Assembly (NCBI GenBank): GCA_905221605.1 | Contig: CAJNDS010002066.1 | Coordinates: 1-62,000, forward strand | Source of the DNA: Symbiodinium natans | Taxonomy: Eukaryota > Sar > Dinophyceae > Suessiales > Symbiodiniaceae | Direction: 5' to 3' | Length of the DNA stretch: 62,000 nt | The notes under the pieces: model-generated | Database searches by the model: none | The model's input: the letters and a program-made list of their open reading frames with translations, nothing else | Told to the model about the DNA's origin: nothing | Shown here: in pieces, positions 10,781-21,771 of the stretch | Layout: each line of letters starts with the position of its first letter | How positions within the stretch are numbered: position 1 is the stretch's first letter | Position numbers and translations under genes: made by a program

Positions 10781-11080
10781 ATCCCACCCCCCAAAAGGGC
10801 GTAGTGAATGTGAATTTGGGGGCATAGCTCTTGAACGTAGGTTGCAGGTTGCCATCTGAGGCTTTGGGGATTGGGCTTGAAGGTTTTCAGGGCTTTAGGG
10901 TTTAGGATTTAGAGTTTAGGGTTTAGGGCTGAGGGTTTAGGAACGTTTAGCATTCAAGCCACGAGGTCACGCGCCAAAGTTCTCCGGGGACAGGGGACTG
11001 TAGGGGAGGTAGCCAACTCAATGTTCCCGCTCCCTCATAGTAAACCCTAAACCCTAAACCCGAAACCCTAAACCCCTCTA
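10191..11080. other. no firm gene; 45-base C-run
   Basis: Holds a segment shared with 29030-29115 (GGTTACAGTAAAGTACCACA), a C-run at 10739-10780 and short TTTAGGG variants. The plus-strand ORF at 10241-10459 is proline/lysine-rich and includes heptamer translation; I do not believe it. Confidence 0.5.
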
Positions 11081-11212
11081 ACTTGGAGGTTCATGGCACT
11101 TAATAACCCAATGATAGCGGCACTTCTTACCCAATTCTTACCATGTCAGGGCTTACAAGTGGGTTAGAAGTGCTGCCAGCACTGGGGCGATAAGTACCGC
11201 GAACCTCCAAGT
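11081..11212. mobile_element. inverted-repeat element, family A
   Basis: 132 bp, ends ACTTGGAGGTTCATGG... and ...CGAACCTCCAAGT. Other copies or ends lie at 5835, 27616, 50784, 52637 and 58652. Confidence 0.85.
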
Positions 11213-11349
11213 AGTACTCCCTTGATGTCCCGAGGCCTTTGGGCCCCCACCAACACCCTAAGGGTTTAGGGTTTAAAGTTTAGGGTTGAGGGTTTAGGGT
11301 TTAGGGTAAAGTTTAGGGTTTAGGGTGGAGGGTTCAGGGCTGAGGGAAC

Positions 11350-12078
11350 CTTGCAACAAAGCAAGTGACATCGGACACCAGCTGCAGCGCCGGCGTTCCT
11401 ACGTACCTGACAGGGTTTCGCGGTTTAGGGCCGGGTTTACGGAATAGGGCCTAGGGTTTAGGGTTTAGGGTTTCGGGTTTGGGGCCTGGGGGTGGAAAGC
11501 CCTAAAGCTCCAAAACCCTGAAATCCCCCTGTTTCAGGCTTCGGAGCCCCTAAAGCCTGAACCGTTTAGCCTAAACCCTAAACCCTATATCCTAAACCCT
11601 AAACCCTAAACCCTAAACCCTAAACCCTAAACCCTAATCAGGTTCAGGGTTAAGGCTTACCCGCGTCCTTGAGGGAATGAAGCGATCCTCCTCCTCAACA
11701 GCGGCGATGACCTAAGAATTCGCGCCACGCTGCTTGGGTGGCCTTAGGGTTTAGGGTTTAGGGTTTAGGGTTTGGGGTTTGGGGTTTGGGGTTTGGGGTT
11801 TGGGGTTTGGGGTTTGGGGTTTGGGGTTTGGGGTTTCGGGCCTTCAGTTTCTTTAGGGTCCGCCGACCCTGGCGGCGTGTTGGATGGGAAAAGGAGGTGA
11901 AAACCTCCCTCTTTCCCTCCTTACCCCCCAAACCGCGGGAAAGGGGGGGGGGTAGGGGGGGGTCCCCGGGCAGCTCATGGAGGGCCAGGCCACCCACACG
12001 GCATAAACTCACGGACCATAGGCGGTTTCGCACAGGACATAGGGGCCCTTTGGGCAAAAGCCACCCCAACCCCTACCC

Positions 12079-12123
<45 letters not shown>

Positions 12124-12769
12124 TACCAACTTTGGCATCCTGTGACCTCACGAACGCGTTTAACGGGGTCGGCGGCTTGAGCCGGAGGCTCTTAAATCTA
12201 TGGTTTCGGGGGATTTGGGTTTAGGGTTTGAGGTATGAGGGCTTTGGGTTCAGGGTTAGTCTTTGCTCTCCAACAACCAGAGGCGATTGAGTGACTCGGA
12301 TTTGCTAACCCTAAACCCCAAACCCCAAACCCTAAACCCTAGACCTTAGACCCTAAACCCCTGCGAAGTAAGGACGCCTAAGAAGTTCCGAGGCTCAATT
12401 GTTGACCGCTGAGTCGGTTCGAGTCTTGAGGAAAATTCGGTACAGGGATGATCGGGCAAGATAGGATCCTCCTGTGGGTTGTAGCGTAGGGTTGTAGGGT
12501 TGTAGGGTTGTAGGGTTGTAGGGTTGTAGGGTTGTAGGGTTGTAGGGATGTAGGGTTTAGGGTTAGGGTCTAGGGGCTACTATTCTATATACTGGGCCCC
12601 GAGTTGTGATCAAACCCTAAACCCTAAACCCTAAACCAGAGGATGTCCTGAACCCCCATAGAGGAAACCCTGAGCCCCCAAGCGACAACGAAGAACGACC
12701 TTCTGTCCCAGGCGCACGAAGCCAATCCTGATCCCACTGAGAGATCATGATCTCGGTCCCTGCCGTCAT
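11350..12769 (-). CDS. four-exon gene model D with start codon
   Basis: Exons 12769-12700, 12190-12147, 11711-11661 and 11398-11350. The first starts ATG (MTAGTEIMISQWDQDWLRA) after an A-run and ends AAG|GTCGTT; alternatively it is internal, with acceptor CGGCAG|. The next two read PPAQAADPVKRVRE and VIAAVEEEDRFIPSRTR, joined through GAG|GTCACAG and CTTAG|. Their donor CGG|GTAAGC is canonical. Phases match at all three joins. The last exon (CAAG|GTTCCC) has more than one open frame and is the least certain. Introns carry a C-run, TTTGGGG arrays and a family-C core. A separate island at 12371-12439 is better read on the plus strand (SSEAQLLTAESVRVLRKI) and does not fit the phase. Confidence 0.5.
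11747..11837. repeat. TTTAGGG then TTTGGGG array
   Basis: Three TTTAGGG units pass into about nine TTTGGGG units. Both-strand ORFs here (11758-12145) are repeat products. Confidence 0.95.
12079..12123. repeat. poly-C tract
   Basis: Uninterrupted C-run of about 44 bases on the plus strand. Confidence 0.95.
12480..12555. repeat. (GGGTTGTA)n octamer array
   Basis: Nine octamers, a variant homogenised away from TTTAGGG. Confidence 0.93.
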
Positions 12770-12834
12770 GTTTTTTTTTTTCAACAGAGTTTAGGGTTGG
12801 CGGTTTAGGGCTTCGGGTTTAGGGCTGCTCCTAC

Positions 12835-12873
<39 letters not shown>

Positions 12874-13512
12874 ACATAGTCTCCCCCCATAATTAAGGCT
12901 ATCTCGGGATAATTAAGCCTGAATCAGGTTTGTTTAAGGGGGGAACCTTAGAGGGTGGTTGAGGGTGGTTGAGGGGGAACCCATGGCTGAATGTGTTCCA
13001 AGGCTTTCGGGCTTCAGCAGTTTTGGTTTGCGACAGTGTTCGTCGATCTGGTGACCCCGCCCTAAAACCCCTAAACCCTAAACACCTAAACCCCCTGAAC
13101 CTCTAGTCGGCCATGTAAGCTCAAAACCCCTCTTGAAGGATCTTAACAGACCTTCTAAATCGCCCAAACCGCCTAGACCCTCAAGCCCCTAAGAACCGAC
13201 TTTCATAGGAGATCTCTTCATGGAGATACCGTGTGGAGAGAGTGAACCTAGCTCAGAGGGTGGGGTTCTTGATACACCCTATACTGTCTAAACCCCCCTA
13301 AACCCCGTGAACCTAAAGACTGCAGACTCTAATGCCCCTCAAGCCCCTAAGCCGTGAACTCCCTCTGACCCTGACCTCCTCTAAACATGGCCTTGCTATA
13401 GACCCTAAAGCCCCTTAAAGACCCTCTGAGCCCTAAGCCCTAAACCCGAAGCCTCCCTAACCCCCTTAAAGACCCCAAAAGCCAAGCCGCCTGCAGGTAA
13501 AGGTGGACTGAC

Positions 13513-14397
13513 CCAGGCGGAGCTGTCCTTCGTCAGGCTCGCGTCTGTGGCTTTTGGGATCTCGGGGGTTCGGATTTAGGGTTTCGGGTTTTAGGGTTTC
13601 GGGTTTTAGGGTTTCGGGGTTTTAGGGATTTAGGATTTTAAGGTTTAGTGTTTACGGTCTAGGTGGCTCAGTTTCGGGGGTTTGGGGGGGTTTAGGGGGG
13701 CTAAGGGTTGGGGGGATTAGGGGTTTAGTTCGGGGTCTTTAGGGTATAGGGGGAGTTGGGGCGCCTCAGGTGTGATTGCTCCCCGTGTTTTGAGTGACAG
13801 TACAGCAATGAACAGTGGTAAGTACCAGCACTTTTTGCAGAAACCGGGGCAGATTCTGAGGGTCGTTGCACGGGCCCTTGTTTAGGGTTTAGGGTTTAGG
13901 GTTTAGGGTTTAGGGTTTAGGGTTTAGGGTTTAGGGTTTAGGGTTTAGGTTCACATAGAAAGGGCTTTTGTAACTACCCGAAGCTTCGGTGGTTTGGGAG
14001 CATCTTGCGGCTTGGGGCCTCGATGCTTTGGGCTTTGGTGAAGGTAGTCCGAAACTCTAAATCCTGAGCCCTGAACCCTAAACTCTAAACACCGAACCCT
14101 GCACCCTAAACAAACCCAACTAATAGGGTTTGGGGGTTGATAGCTTAGACGGGTTGAGGGTTTAGGGCTTGGGGGGCAAGCCCAGTGCCCTTACCCCCCA
14201 ACCCCCTTCGCGGGTGGTCAAGTGTTGCCATAAGAAGAGAAGCCAGAAATCCAGTTGACACCAAACCCTCTGAACCCATATAAACCCTATCAACTCCTAT
14301 AAACTCCAGAAGCCTCTATAACCCCCTTTAAAACCCCTATAAGCCCTAACATAAGGAACCAGGGTGTAAGACTCCAGCTTGTCAAGGGCTTGCTCTT

Positions 14398-14433
<36 letters not shown>

Positions 14434-14508
14434 ACCCCGCCCCCCCACCCCCCAACCCCCCCCCACCCCCCCCCCCCCCCCCCCACCCCACCCACCCCCC
14501 CCCCACCC

Positions 14509-14541
<33 letters not shown>

Positions 14542-14993
14542 ACCCCCCCCCCCCAACCCCACCTCAGCCCCCCCCCCCCCCCCCCTCTGAACACCTTTCT
14601 CAACCCCCCCCCCCCCCATGGGTTTAGGTAGTCGGGTTTAAGGTTTAAGGTTGCCAAGGAGAAGAAATCATGTTGACGTATAGACGACAATCTGCTCTTC
14701 GGTAAACCCACGCTATGGCCTTTCGCACTACCCTGAGCCTCAAACCATACTCAGGAAACCGTATCAGATACCATGACCCGCATGTGGTGGCTTGTTTGCA
14801 GGGCCCTGGCCCTAAAGAATCCTACGCACTCAACGCAATAAACCCTCAAAGCCCAGAGCCCTCAGTACCCTCAACCCTGCAACCTAAACCCTAAACCCTG
14901 TCGACCCTTCACCCAAGTGTCTCGGCGCCAGAAGGTATAGATGGGCACGCGAGCATTGGCATTCACCTGCTGCGAGACGTTTCCCTTTAGGTC
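13513..14993 (-). CDS. two-exon gene model E, unknown protein
   Basis: Exon 14993-14913 (acceptor GGACTAG|, donor TGG|GTGAAG) contains NVSQQVNANARVPIYTFWRR. Exon 13560-13513 (acceptor CCCGAG|, donor TGG|GTCAGT) reads IPKATDASLTKDSSAW. Both begin and end in phase 0, so they can be joined directly. The 1.35-kb spacer holds TTTAGGG arrays and the mixed C-runs at 14400-14617, and could hide further exons; a plus- or minus-strand island at 13841-13879 is undecided. No family recognised. Confidence 0.45.
13881..13949. repeat. (TTTAGGG)n array
   Basis: About ten perfect units after the undecided island. Confidence 0.96.
14400..14617. repeat. broken poly-C tract
   Basis: About 220 bases almost all C on the plus strand, with occasional A, G or T. 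The glycine-rich and proline-rich ORFs on both strands are artefacts of this tract. Confidence 0.97.
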
Positions 14994-15057
14994 CTAGTCC
15001 TCCTTGTTTAAAGGGTTTAGGCTTGAAGGTTTCAGGGCGGACCTATAAGGGAGCCAG

Positions 15058-15092
<35 letters not shown>

Positions 15093-15480
15093 TTGCCCCA
15101 ATAGGGCCCACGTCCAGACGTAGGGTATGATGTAAACCTGTCAGAGTTCCTATATGCCAAAGTCCACTTGCCGAAAAAGTAGGGGAAACCAGGGGTCCCT
15201 TTTTGAAGGGTTGAAACAGGTTCAGGTTTCAGGGATTCGGGTTTAAGTCCAAGTCCCCTAGCCAAGCAACTTCTACACCAATCCTAAGTTTGAGAGAGAT
15301 GCGAAGCCACGACGACGAACGAACAACCAGGCTGCTTGTGAGTGCCGTCTCAAAATTAGGGTGCAACTAATATTGCCACCCTGCCCAGAAATGTAAATGA
15401 ACCTACAACGCTTTTGATCCGAACCCCACCCCAAACGTGTACCCCTATCCCCCCCCACATGTATATATATATATGTATAC

Positions 15481-15515
<35 letters not shown>

Positions 15516-16669
15516 TGTATATGAGGTGCACACGCCCTTAGAGAAGCTTCTCTGGCAGGGCGTTTAGAGTTCAGGGTTTAGGAGCTTCTGTTGTGCATGA
15601 AGACGTATGTACATACACATGAGTACACATATATATATATATATATATATATATCTATATATATATTATAGATATGCGTATATATGTGTATGCAGGGTGT
15701 GGGGGTTGGGTAATTTCTGCACCTTGTACCACAATGGCCGGCCAGGACACCGCCTGGAATGCTCAGACTCAGACTTAGCGCAACTTTCCGGCTCAGCCCC
15801 CTCAACATCCTCGAAACTCTCAACCCTAGGGCGAAGGATCCCAAAACCTGAAACGCCTCATTTCTCATACCCTGTCAGTTGTTTTTTCTTTTTTCGGGCT
15901 CGGGATTTGGTATTTTGGTGCTTTAGCAATTTCTTCTGGTTGCTTTCCATGCTTTTTTTGTTGGGGGGGGGGGTGGTTGGTATTTGGTGATTTTGTGATT
16001 TCGTGGAGAGGTTTGGGGCTTAGGGTTTCGGGCTTCAGTGCCTTGGACTCTAGAGAGGTTGGGTGAGGTTGGGTGGGTGGGGGGTCACACGACTGAAGCC
16101 GCAAGCAACCCCCGCCCCCCCCCCCCCCCCCCCCCCCGCCCCGAGCACGAAATGCTCTTGAGAAAGTTCGGTTTAGGGTTGCGGTTGTAAACCCTAAACC
16201 CTAAACCCTAAACCCAAAACTGTAAACCCTAAACCCTAAACTCTAAACCCCAAACCCTAAACTCTAAACCCCAAACCCTAAACCCTAAACCCGAGGCCCG
16301 GGATGTCGTGGCGAACATGGGGGGGGGGGGGTGAGGCGCTTGCGAGGGGGATTCACTCCCCCCAATCCCTCTTATCGTTTGGTAGTTACACGGTCCCATT
16401 AATTTGGGGCCTTAAAAGGGGACCGCGTGCGAGCCCCGCATATACGATCTTAAGCGTTGCCCGCGCGAAAGGTTGAAAAGGCCAACTAGGCCCAGACATT
16501 ATTAAGCTTTGATCGGCTAAAAGCCCTAAACCCCGAACCCCAATAAGCCCCAAACCCTAAACCCCAAACCCCAAACCCCAAACCCCAAACCCTAAACCCT
16601 AAACCCTAAACCCTACACCCTGAGCTCTTCTCCTGGGTTTAGGGGGCTCAAGGGTTCAAGGTGCTACAC
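14994..16669. other. no firm gene; microsatellites and C-runs
   Basis: C-runs at 15058-15089 and 16117-16137, TATG/TA microsatellites at 15452-15675, CCCTAAA blocks at 16188-16293 and 16530-16615. A short plus-strand possibility (ARDVVANM, 16298-16321) is followed by a G-run. ORFs here are short and biased. Confidence 0.6.
15452..15675. repeat. TATG and TA microsatellites
   Basis: GTATGTATG repeats at about 15480-15520 and TA repeats at about 15628-15675. Confidence 0.95.
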
Positions 16670-16767
16670 CGTCCAAGTGGCCCGAAGAGGCTCTGCAATA
16701 GCTTCCTTGGCTGTGGCGCTTGGGCGTTTCTTTGCGCAGATGGCGTGCGGGCTGGGGGGCTGGTAGA
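16670..16767 (-). CDS. predicted exon
   Basis: 98 bp, acceptor CATCAAG|; contains AICAKKRPSATAKEAIAEPL. It ends TGGACG|GTGTAG: either a donor, or read-through to the TAG two codons later, which would make it terminal. Confidence 0.5.
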
Positions 16768-16949
16768 CTTGATGAGTGCGTAGGGTTTAGGGTTTAGGGC
16801 TTAGGGTTCAGCATCTCTGATCCACGCATTCACTAAGGGTGCTTGGCATCACCCCACCCACCAGAATCCCTTTCATTTGGCAACCCTATCTACCATTTCA
16901 ATTCTTATTGCTTAAGCCCCCTGAACCCTAAATCCTAAATCCTAAAAGC

Positions 16950-17527
16950 CCCAGATATCTTTCAAAAGCACCAAAAGGCCTCAAAATCCACCCCAAAAAG
17001 AGCGGAACTCAGGTTTTGCTTGCTCCCGCAATGAAAAGTGCCATTTTTTAGTACTGAAATCGACGGTTTCGGGGCCCTTCCATTTTACTCCAAAGCACCA
17101 CCACAGCCCCAAATAGCTTTCAGAAGCCCAAAAAGGCTTTGACCGCAATGAAAAGTGCTGTTTTGTGTACTGAAGCAGCCCCTCAAATAGCTTTCACAAT
17201 ACCCAAAAAGCTTCCAAAACCCCCCAAAAAAAGTGGGCCCGGGATTTGCTGCTCCCGCAATGAAAAGTGCTGTTTCTTAGTACTAAATCGACGGTTTCGG
17301 GGCCCTTCCGTTTTACCCCAAAGAACCACCACAGCCCCAAATAGCTTTAACAAAAACCCAAAATACTTCAAAAAGCTCCCCAAAAAGGGGGGAGCCTGGT
17401 ATTTGCCTGCTCCCGCAATGAAACATGCTGTTTTTTAATCGACAGTTTCGGGGCCCCTCCATTTTACCCCAAAAGCACCACCACAGCCCCGAATAACTTG
17501 AAAACGCCCCAAAAGGCTTAAAAAAAA
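16950..17527. repeat. about 155-bp tandem repeat, roughly four copies
   Basis: The markers TGCTCCCGCAATGAAAAGTG (17021, 17250, 17408) and CGACGGTTTCGGGGCCCTTC recur at about 158-bp spacing, with a shortened copy near 17142. The 99-aa ORF across it is not considered real. Confidence 0.9.
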
Positions 17528-17539
17528 CCGGGTGTCACA

Positions 17540-17955
17540 GGGGCTTTCCGGGACGCCCCAGGACAACCTGTCCCCGGGGGGCCCCCGGGACAACCCGTCT
17601 CGGAGGGGGCCCGGACAGCCCACATAAGGATTTAGGATTTAGGATTTAGGATTTAGGTCCCGGGGCGTCCCGGGGGCCCGGGACAGCTGTCCCGGGGTGT
17701 CCCAGGGGGGCCCCGGGACATTTGTCCCAGGGTAGCCCCGACACGTTGCGGGACGCCCCGGACAACCTGTCCCGGAGGCCCCGGGACAACCTGTCCGGGG
17801 GGGGCCCCGGGACAACCGGCGGCCCGGGACAGCCAGAGCCAGGGGGGGGGGGGGCATGAGGCAAGGGTCCGGGTGAGGGGCCCAGAGTTAGGACAGGATT
17901 TAGGATTTAGGATCTCGGATTTAGGATTTAGGATTCAGGATTTAGGATTTAAGAA
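17540..17955. repeat. GGGACA palindrome cluster bracketed by TTTAGGA arrays
   Basis: Imperfect copies of CCCGGGACAACCTGTCCCGG and neighbours fill 17560-17835. TTTAGGA variant arrays lie on both sides (17629-17657 and 17890-17952). The proline-rich ORFs here are artefacts. Confidence 0.85.
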
Positions 17956-18059
17956 CCACGAAAGTGCAAAATCACCCGACGACCCCATTAAGGTTTAAAT
18001 ATATAGGTAGAGAGGCTTTAGGGTTTAGGGTTTAGGGTTTAGGGCGTCTAGGGAGAAAC

Positions 18060-18131
18060 TGCGACGCCCAGGGGCTGGGAGAACTGCTCGGCCGTCAAGA
18101 GATCTGACACCATGGATTCCTTCTCAGGCCG
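18060..18131 (-). CDS. predicted internal exon
   Basis: 72 bp, 24 codons, acceptor AATCCGCAG|, donor GTCGCA|GTTTCTCC; contains ESMVSDLLTAEQFSQPLGVA. A plus-strand frame is open as well. Confidence 0.5.
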
Positions 18132-19241
18132 CTGCGGATTCTTTGCGGGGGATTTAGGGCTTAGGGCTTAGGGTGTTACGGTTTTGGGGTTTAGGGTTTT
18201 ACGACTTTGGGGTTTGGGGTGTTAGGTTTTTTGGGGTATTTAGGGTTGAGGGTGTAGGGTTTAGGGGGTGTGGGACAATGCGTGCTCGACAAGAATTGCA
18301 CGCTTGGAGTTTAGACTCTTCAATGATCCTCTGGCACGGGCTTCCTTGGGTAACCATACTGTAAGAAGAAGGGCACCCTTTTTTGGGATTGGTCATTTTC
18401 TAAGGGAACCCATATCCACAAAAAGAAGGGTAAAGGGTACTGCTGGGTTACAAAGCTTCTAAAAGCCACTAATTTTCTCGCTGTGGAGGAAAAGAGGGGC
18501 CTCCTCGTTGCTGAGTACCCTGGCCCCAAAAAGGTTAACCTTTCAAATGTGGCGGGATTGTATATGCCCCGAGAAGGGCTTAAAAGGGCTATCTGCTCAG
18601 CTACTCAGGGCTTGTGCAAGTCAACAAAGTCGCTGGCTCCGCAGTTCTGCCAAAACAAGATGATCCCTTACCTTCCTCAAAGATTTCTGAAACCCTAAAC
18701 CCTAAACCCGAAGGGTTTAGGGTTTAGGGTATATAAGGGTCCCCCAACCCAGGGCCACATTAAGGGACCATGCAAATGCCCGGAGACTTCCCCTAGCCAG
18801 ACTAGGTTGACCCCTGAAAAAAGCCCAGTAGAACTCCCCCCTCTTTGTACCCCATTTACTGACTTTGGGTTGTTTTTAGGAACTCTCACAGGCATCTATT
18901 TTGCTGGATTCTCCGGGGGGTCTGGGATAGTAGTAAGTTTGGGGTTCCCCCCTGGTTCTCGCGGTAATTGGGGCCCTGTACACTTTAAGGGATTCTCTAG
19001 GTACCTCATGTCTACGAAGAACCAGCCAGTTATAGGTGGTAGGTGTGGGGTTTTAGGGGGTTTAGGAGACTAGGATCGGCCCTGGAAGCCCTCTGAAGAA
19101 TGATAAGGGAACATATAAACTGTCCCGAGAGCCTACCCAGGAGATTTGTGGCCAAATGGCAGCCCTAAACCCTAAACCCTAAACCCTACACCCTAAACCC
19201 TAAACCCTAAGCCCTAAACCCTAAACCCTAAGCTCTAAAAC
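18132..19241. other. spacer with inverted-repeat fragments, no firm exon
   Basis: TTTAGGG/TTTGGGG units, family-E-like motifs (about 18390-18460), a head-to-head CCCTAAA/TTTAGGG junction at 18693-18730, and a segment (ATTAAGGGACCATGCAAATG) shared with about 26130. Small plus-strand ORFs are not supported. Confidence 0.5.
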
Positions 19242-19301
19242 CTGATTCCGATCCCAGCGGCAGCGGAGGTCTGCAGGTAGACCCTCGTCAAGGCGATGAG
19301 C
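19242..19301 (-). CDS. predicted internal exon
   Basis: 60 bp, acceptor CGCCGAG|, donor CAG|GTTTTAGAGC. Two frames are open (AHRLDEGLPADLRCRWDRNQ or LIALTRVYLQTSAAAGIGI). Phase 0 at both ends links it to 19846-19902 and 18060-18131, without proof. Confidence 0.45.
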
Positions 19302-19757
19302 CTCGGCGCTTCGAGAGTGCGCAGGGGGGCTTCCCCCCCAAAAGGGGGTTTAGGGTTTAGGGTTTAGGGTTTGGGGGTTTGGGGTGTAGGGTGGTTAAGG
19401 GTTTAGGGGTTTACCCTTAAAGCCCCAAAGCCGTGCAGCTTTCGAGGCTTAGGGTGTAGGGTTCAGGACCTATGTAAGCCTCAGACAGTCTCCTGCAACG
19501 AAGGCTCCAATTTATTGAACGCTAGTCCGTAGTACCCCTGAACCCTAAACCCTAAGCCCTGAACCCTACATCCTACACCCTAAACCCCTGCACCCCCCCT
19601 GAGCCCTGCATCATAATCCCTAAACACCCTCAACACCCTTTAGGAGCGCTAAGACCAGGTCATTCAAGGCCTAAAGCCACTCACCCTCAAGTCCATAACC
19701 TACAACCCTCGCAATGATGTGGCCTCAAGCATCAAAGCCGGGGAGCTGCAAAACCCC

Positions 19758-19825
19758 CGAGGACTAACCCTAAACCCTAAACCCTAAACCCTAAACCCTA
19801 AACCCTAAACCCTAAACCCTAAACC
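19758..19825. repeat. (CCCTAAA)n array
   Basis: About nine perfect units to the left of exon 19846-19902. Confidence 0.96.
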
Positions 19826-19845
19826 CCAGAATCCTAAACCAAAAC

Positions 19846-19902
19846 CCTCTTCAGCAGGTGCGAGACTACAACCCTCTTCAACTTCTCGAAAACCCCGATC
19901 AG
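19846..19902 (-). CDS. predicted internal exon
   Basis: 57 bp, 19 codons, reads LIGVFEKLKRVVVSHLLKR (amphipathic); acceptor TTTTGAG|, donor AGG|GTTTTGG. The plus strand is open for about 34 codons, but its frame lacks good borders. Confidence 0.5.
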
Positions 19903-20201
19903 CTCAAAAGTTTCTCAAGCCCTATCACGAACACCCCAACTAAGCATTCGGGTTGACCGTTTGTAGGGTTCAGGCTTAAGGGCTAACGCTCACCCCTAAG
20001 CCCTTAAGGCTTTAAAGAAGCTCTGGGAAGTAGTGGCTTGAGAACTTCAGGATTTTTTTTTTGGTAGGGTGAGGGTTTGGAGCTTCGGGTTTTAGGGATG
20101 AGTTGTGTTCAGGCTTAGGGTTCAAGGTTTAGGGTTCCGGGTTTAAGATGGTTTAGGGTTCAAGGTTTAGGGCACCGAGGTTAGGATGTCGGGTTTACAA
20201 C

Positions 20202-20238
20202 CTTGATGTGGGACTGCTACGGCAGCGGAGGCTTTGGC
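20202..20238 (-). CDS. predicted micro-exon
   Basis: 37 bp reading AKASAAVAVPHQ between CATACTAG| and CAAG|GTTGTAA. Confidence 0.35.
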
Positions 20239-20299
20239 CTAGTATGGGGTTTAGGGTTTAGGGTTTAGGGTTTAGGGTTTAGGGTTGGGCTCAGACGCA

Positions 20300-20409
20300 C
20301 TTCCACAGCATGGGTCATACAAACACAGCTGTTAGGATATCGTGGACTAGATTCGACTACATGTACACCCCGAGCAAGCTCTGTGAGCCGTGTACCGGGG
20401 TTACCTAAA
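20300..20409 (-). CDS. coding-like island, strand unresolved
   Basis: The minus frame contains GVHVVESSPRYPNSCVCMTH with borders CTCACAG| and GTGC|GTCTGAG. The plus strand has a 33-codon ATG-to-stop frame containing FDYMYTPSKLCEPCTG. The minus strand is preferred only because the neighbours are minus. Confidence 0.35.
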
Positions 20410-20655
20410 GCGCCCGGAGTCTCGGGGTTTGGGGTTCTAGGCTCCAGGAGGCCTTGGCTGCTGGGTTCATAAGCCCCAAAAAGTGTACACGTTCAGTGTT
20501 ATAGGGGATTGTAGTATCCCAAAAAGTGTAAAGTGTACTCACTCAGCTACTAAGAGGTTAGGTTTCAGTGTCTTGGTTTGAGTAGGGCTTCTGTTTGAGA
20601 ACCGGGCACTACGATCTTGGGCTTGGAGTTTGCTGCGGTTTGCTACGTCTGGATA

Positions 20656-20862
20656 TCACATGAAGCGCTGGAACAAATCTTCCACAGCCTTGCCCTTATC
20701 TCCCGTAGCTTCGGAAACACAAGCCTGAAACAAACCCTAAACCCTAAACCCTAAACCCTAAACCCTAAACCCTAAACCCTAAACCCTAAACCCTAAACCC
20801 TAAACCCTAAGGTTGGCAATAATTTGCGTAGATATCATCGGCTCACAGTCTTCGGAGCAGAG
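20656..20862 (-). CDS. two-exon 3' end split by a telomere-repeat intron (model F)
   Basis: Exon 20862-20806 (19 codons, LCSEDCEPMISTQIIANLR) and exon 20724-20656 (22 codons plus TGA, contains SEATGDKGKAVEDLFQRFM) join in phase 0. The intron between them, 20805-20725 (81 bp), is G + ten perfect TTTAGGG units + TTTGTTTCAG, so donor GT, the body and the region before the acceptor AG are all repeat. Reading through it would hit repeat stops. The upstream acceptor is ACCCTCAG|. The open frame ends cleanly in TGA. Unknown family; hydrophilic C-terminal tail. This is one of the clearest exon pairs in the window. Confidence 0.65.
20725..20805 (-). repeat. intron made of ten TTTAGGG units
   Basis: Ten identical heptamers with a 10-bp pyrimidine-rich acceptor end (TTTGTTTCAG). 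Confidence 0.85.
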
Positions 20863-21291
20863 CTGAGGGTTTCTAAGGCGTTTTAAGATTACAGGCTTTG
20901 CCATCCTAGCAATTCTCCTCCCTTCATGTTTAAGGCTTCCAAGGCACACCGACACAATGGGCCGTTACCCAATTGTTCAATGTAACCCTTTAAGAAACCC
21001 TAAATAGACTATGGGGTTTGACGGCTTCGGATTCAGGAGGGTTTAGGGTGTAGGGCTCAGGGGTTTGGGGTTTTGGGGCTGAGGTTCCGGGGGTGAGGCC
21101 TCAGCCGTGCGAACAGCACTGCCAGGTCAGACAAAGAGCCCTAAGTGTCATAGGACCCCAACTACCTCCCCCCCCCATCCCCAGATTCTCTTGAGACTAA
21201 ACCTACAAATCTAGCGCGACGTCTCAAATCAAGCTGAGTAACCCTAAACCCTAAACCCCAAACCCCAAACCCCAAACCCTAAACCCTAAAC

Positions 21292-21353
21292 CTATACGGG
21301 GATCCTATGGAAGTGCTGCCCTGGCGCGTTTCACGGTTCAGGTTGTGGACGTC
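21292..21353 (-). CDS. predicted internal exon
   Basis: 62 bp, only one frame open: contains DVHNLNRETRQGSTSIGSPY; acceptor CCTCTCAG|, donor ATAG|GTTTAGGG. Confidence 0.5.
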
Positions 21354-21771
21354 CTGAGAGGCTGGACCGGAAGCGACAACACCTTAAGTTGCCCCCTGAA
21401 CCCTGAACCCTGAACCCTAAACCCTAAATCCTAAACCCCAAGCCCGAAACCCTAAATCCTAACCCTAAAACCCTAAACCCTAACCCTAAACCCTAAACCC
21501 TAAACCCTAAGCCCTGAACCCCAAGCCCTTGAAGCCACAAAGCCTTGAAGCCATAGCCGCACACACACACACACACACCCTGCTTAAGGCTCTAAAAGCC
21601 ATGAGACTTGAAGCCTGAAGCCCTGCAAATCCCTCGGTCCTTGAAGTTTAGGGAAGGTTTAGGGCTTTAGGGCTTCACGGCCATGCCGCAAATCGTAACT
21701 CCCAAGCCTCCCCAAACCGTACACTCTTAGGGCTTAGGGTTCTGAGGGTTTTGGGTTGGCTACATGGGCCT

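Noticed and set aside
12371-12439. Plus-strand exon SSEAQLLTAESVRVLRKI within model D
   Set aside because: Left unannotated as a gene: good frame and borders on the plus strand, but isolated, and the minus alternative does not fit model D phases.
13808-13840. 17-base micro-exon and 23-base intron (GTAAGTACCAGCACTTTTTG then CAG)
   Set aside because: Joining them gives an immediate stop in the available phases.
14290-14711. Long glycine-rich and proline-rich ORFs on both strands
   Set aside because: They are translations of a 220-base C-run; no other support.
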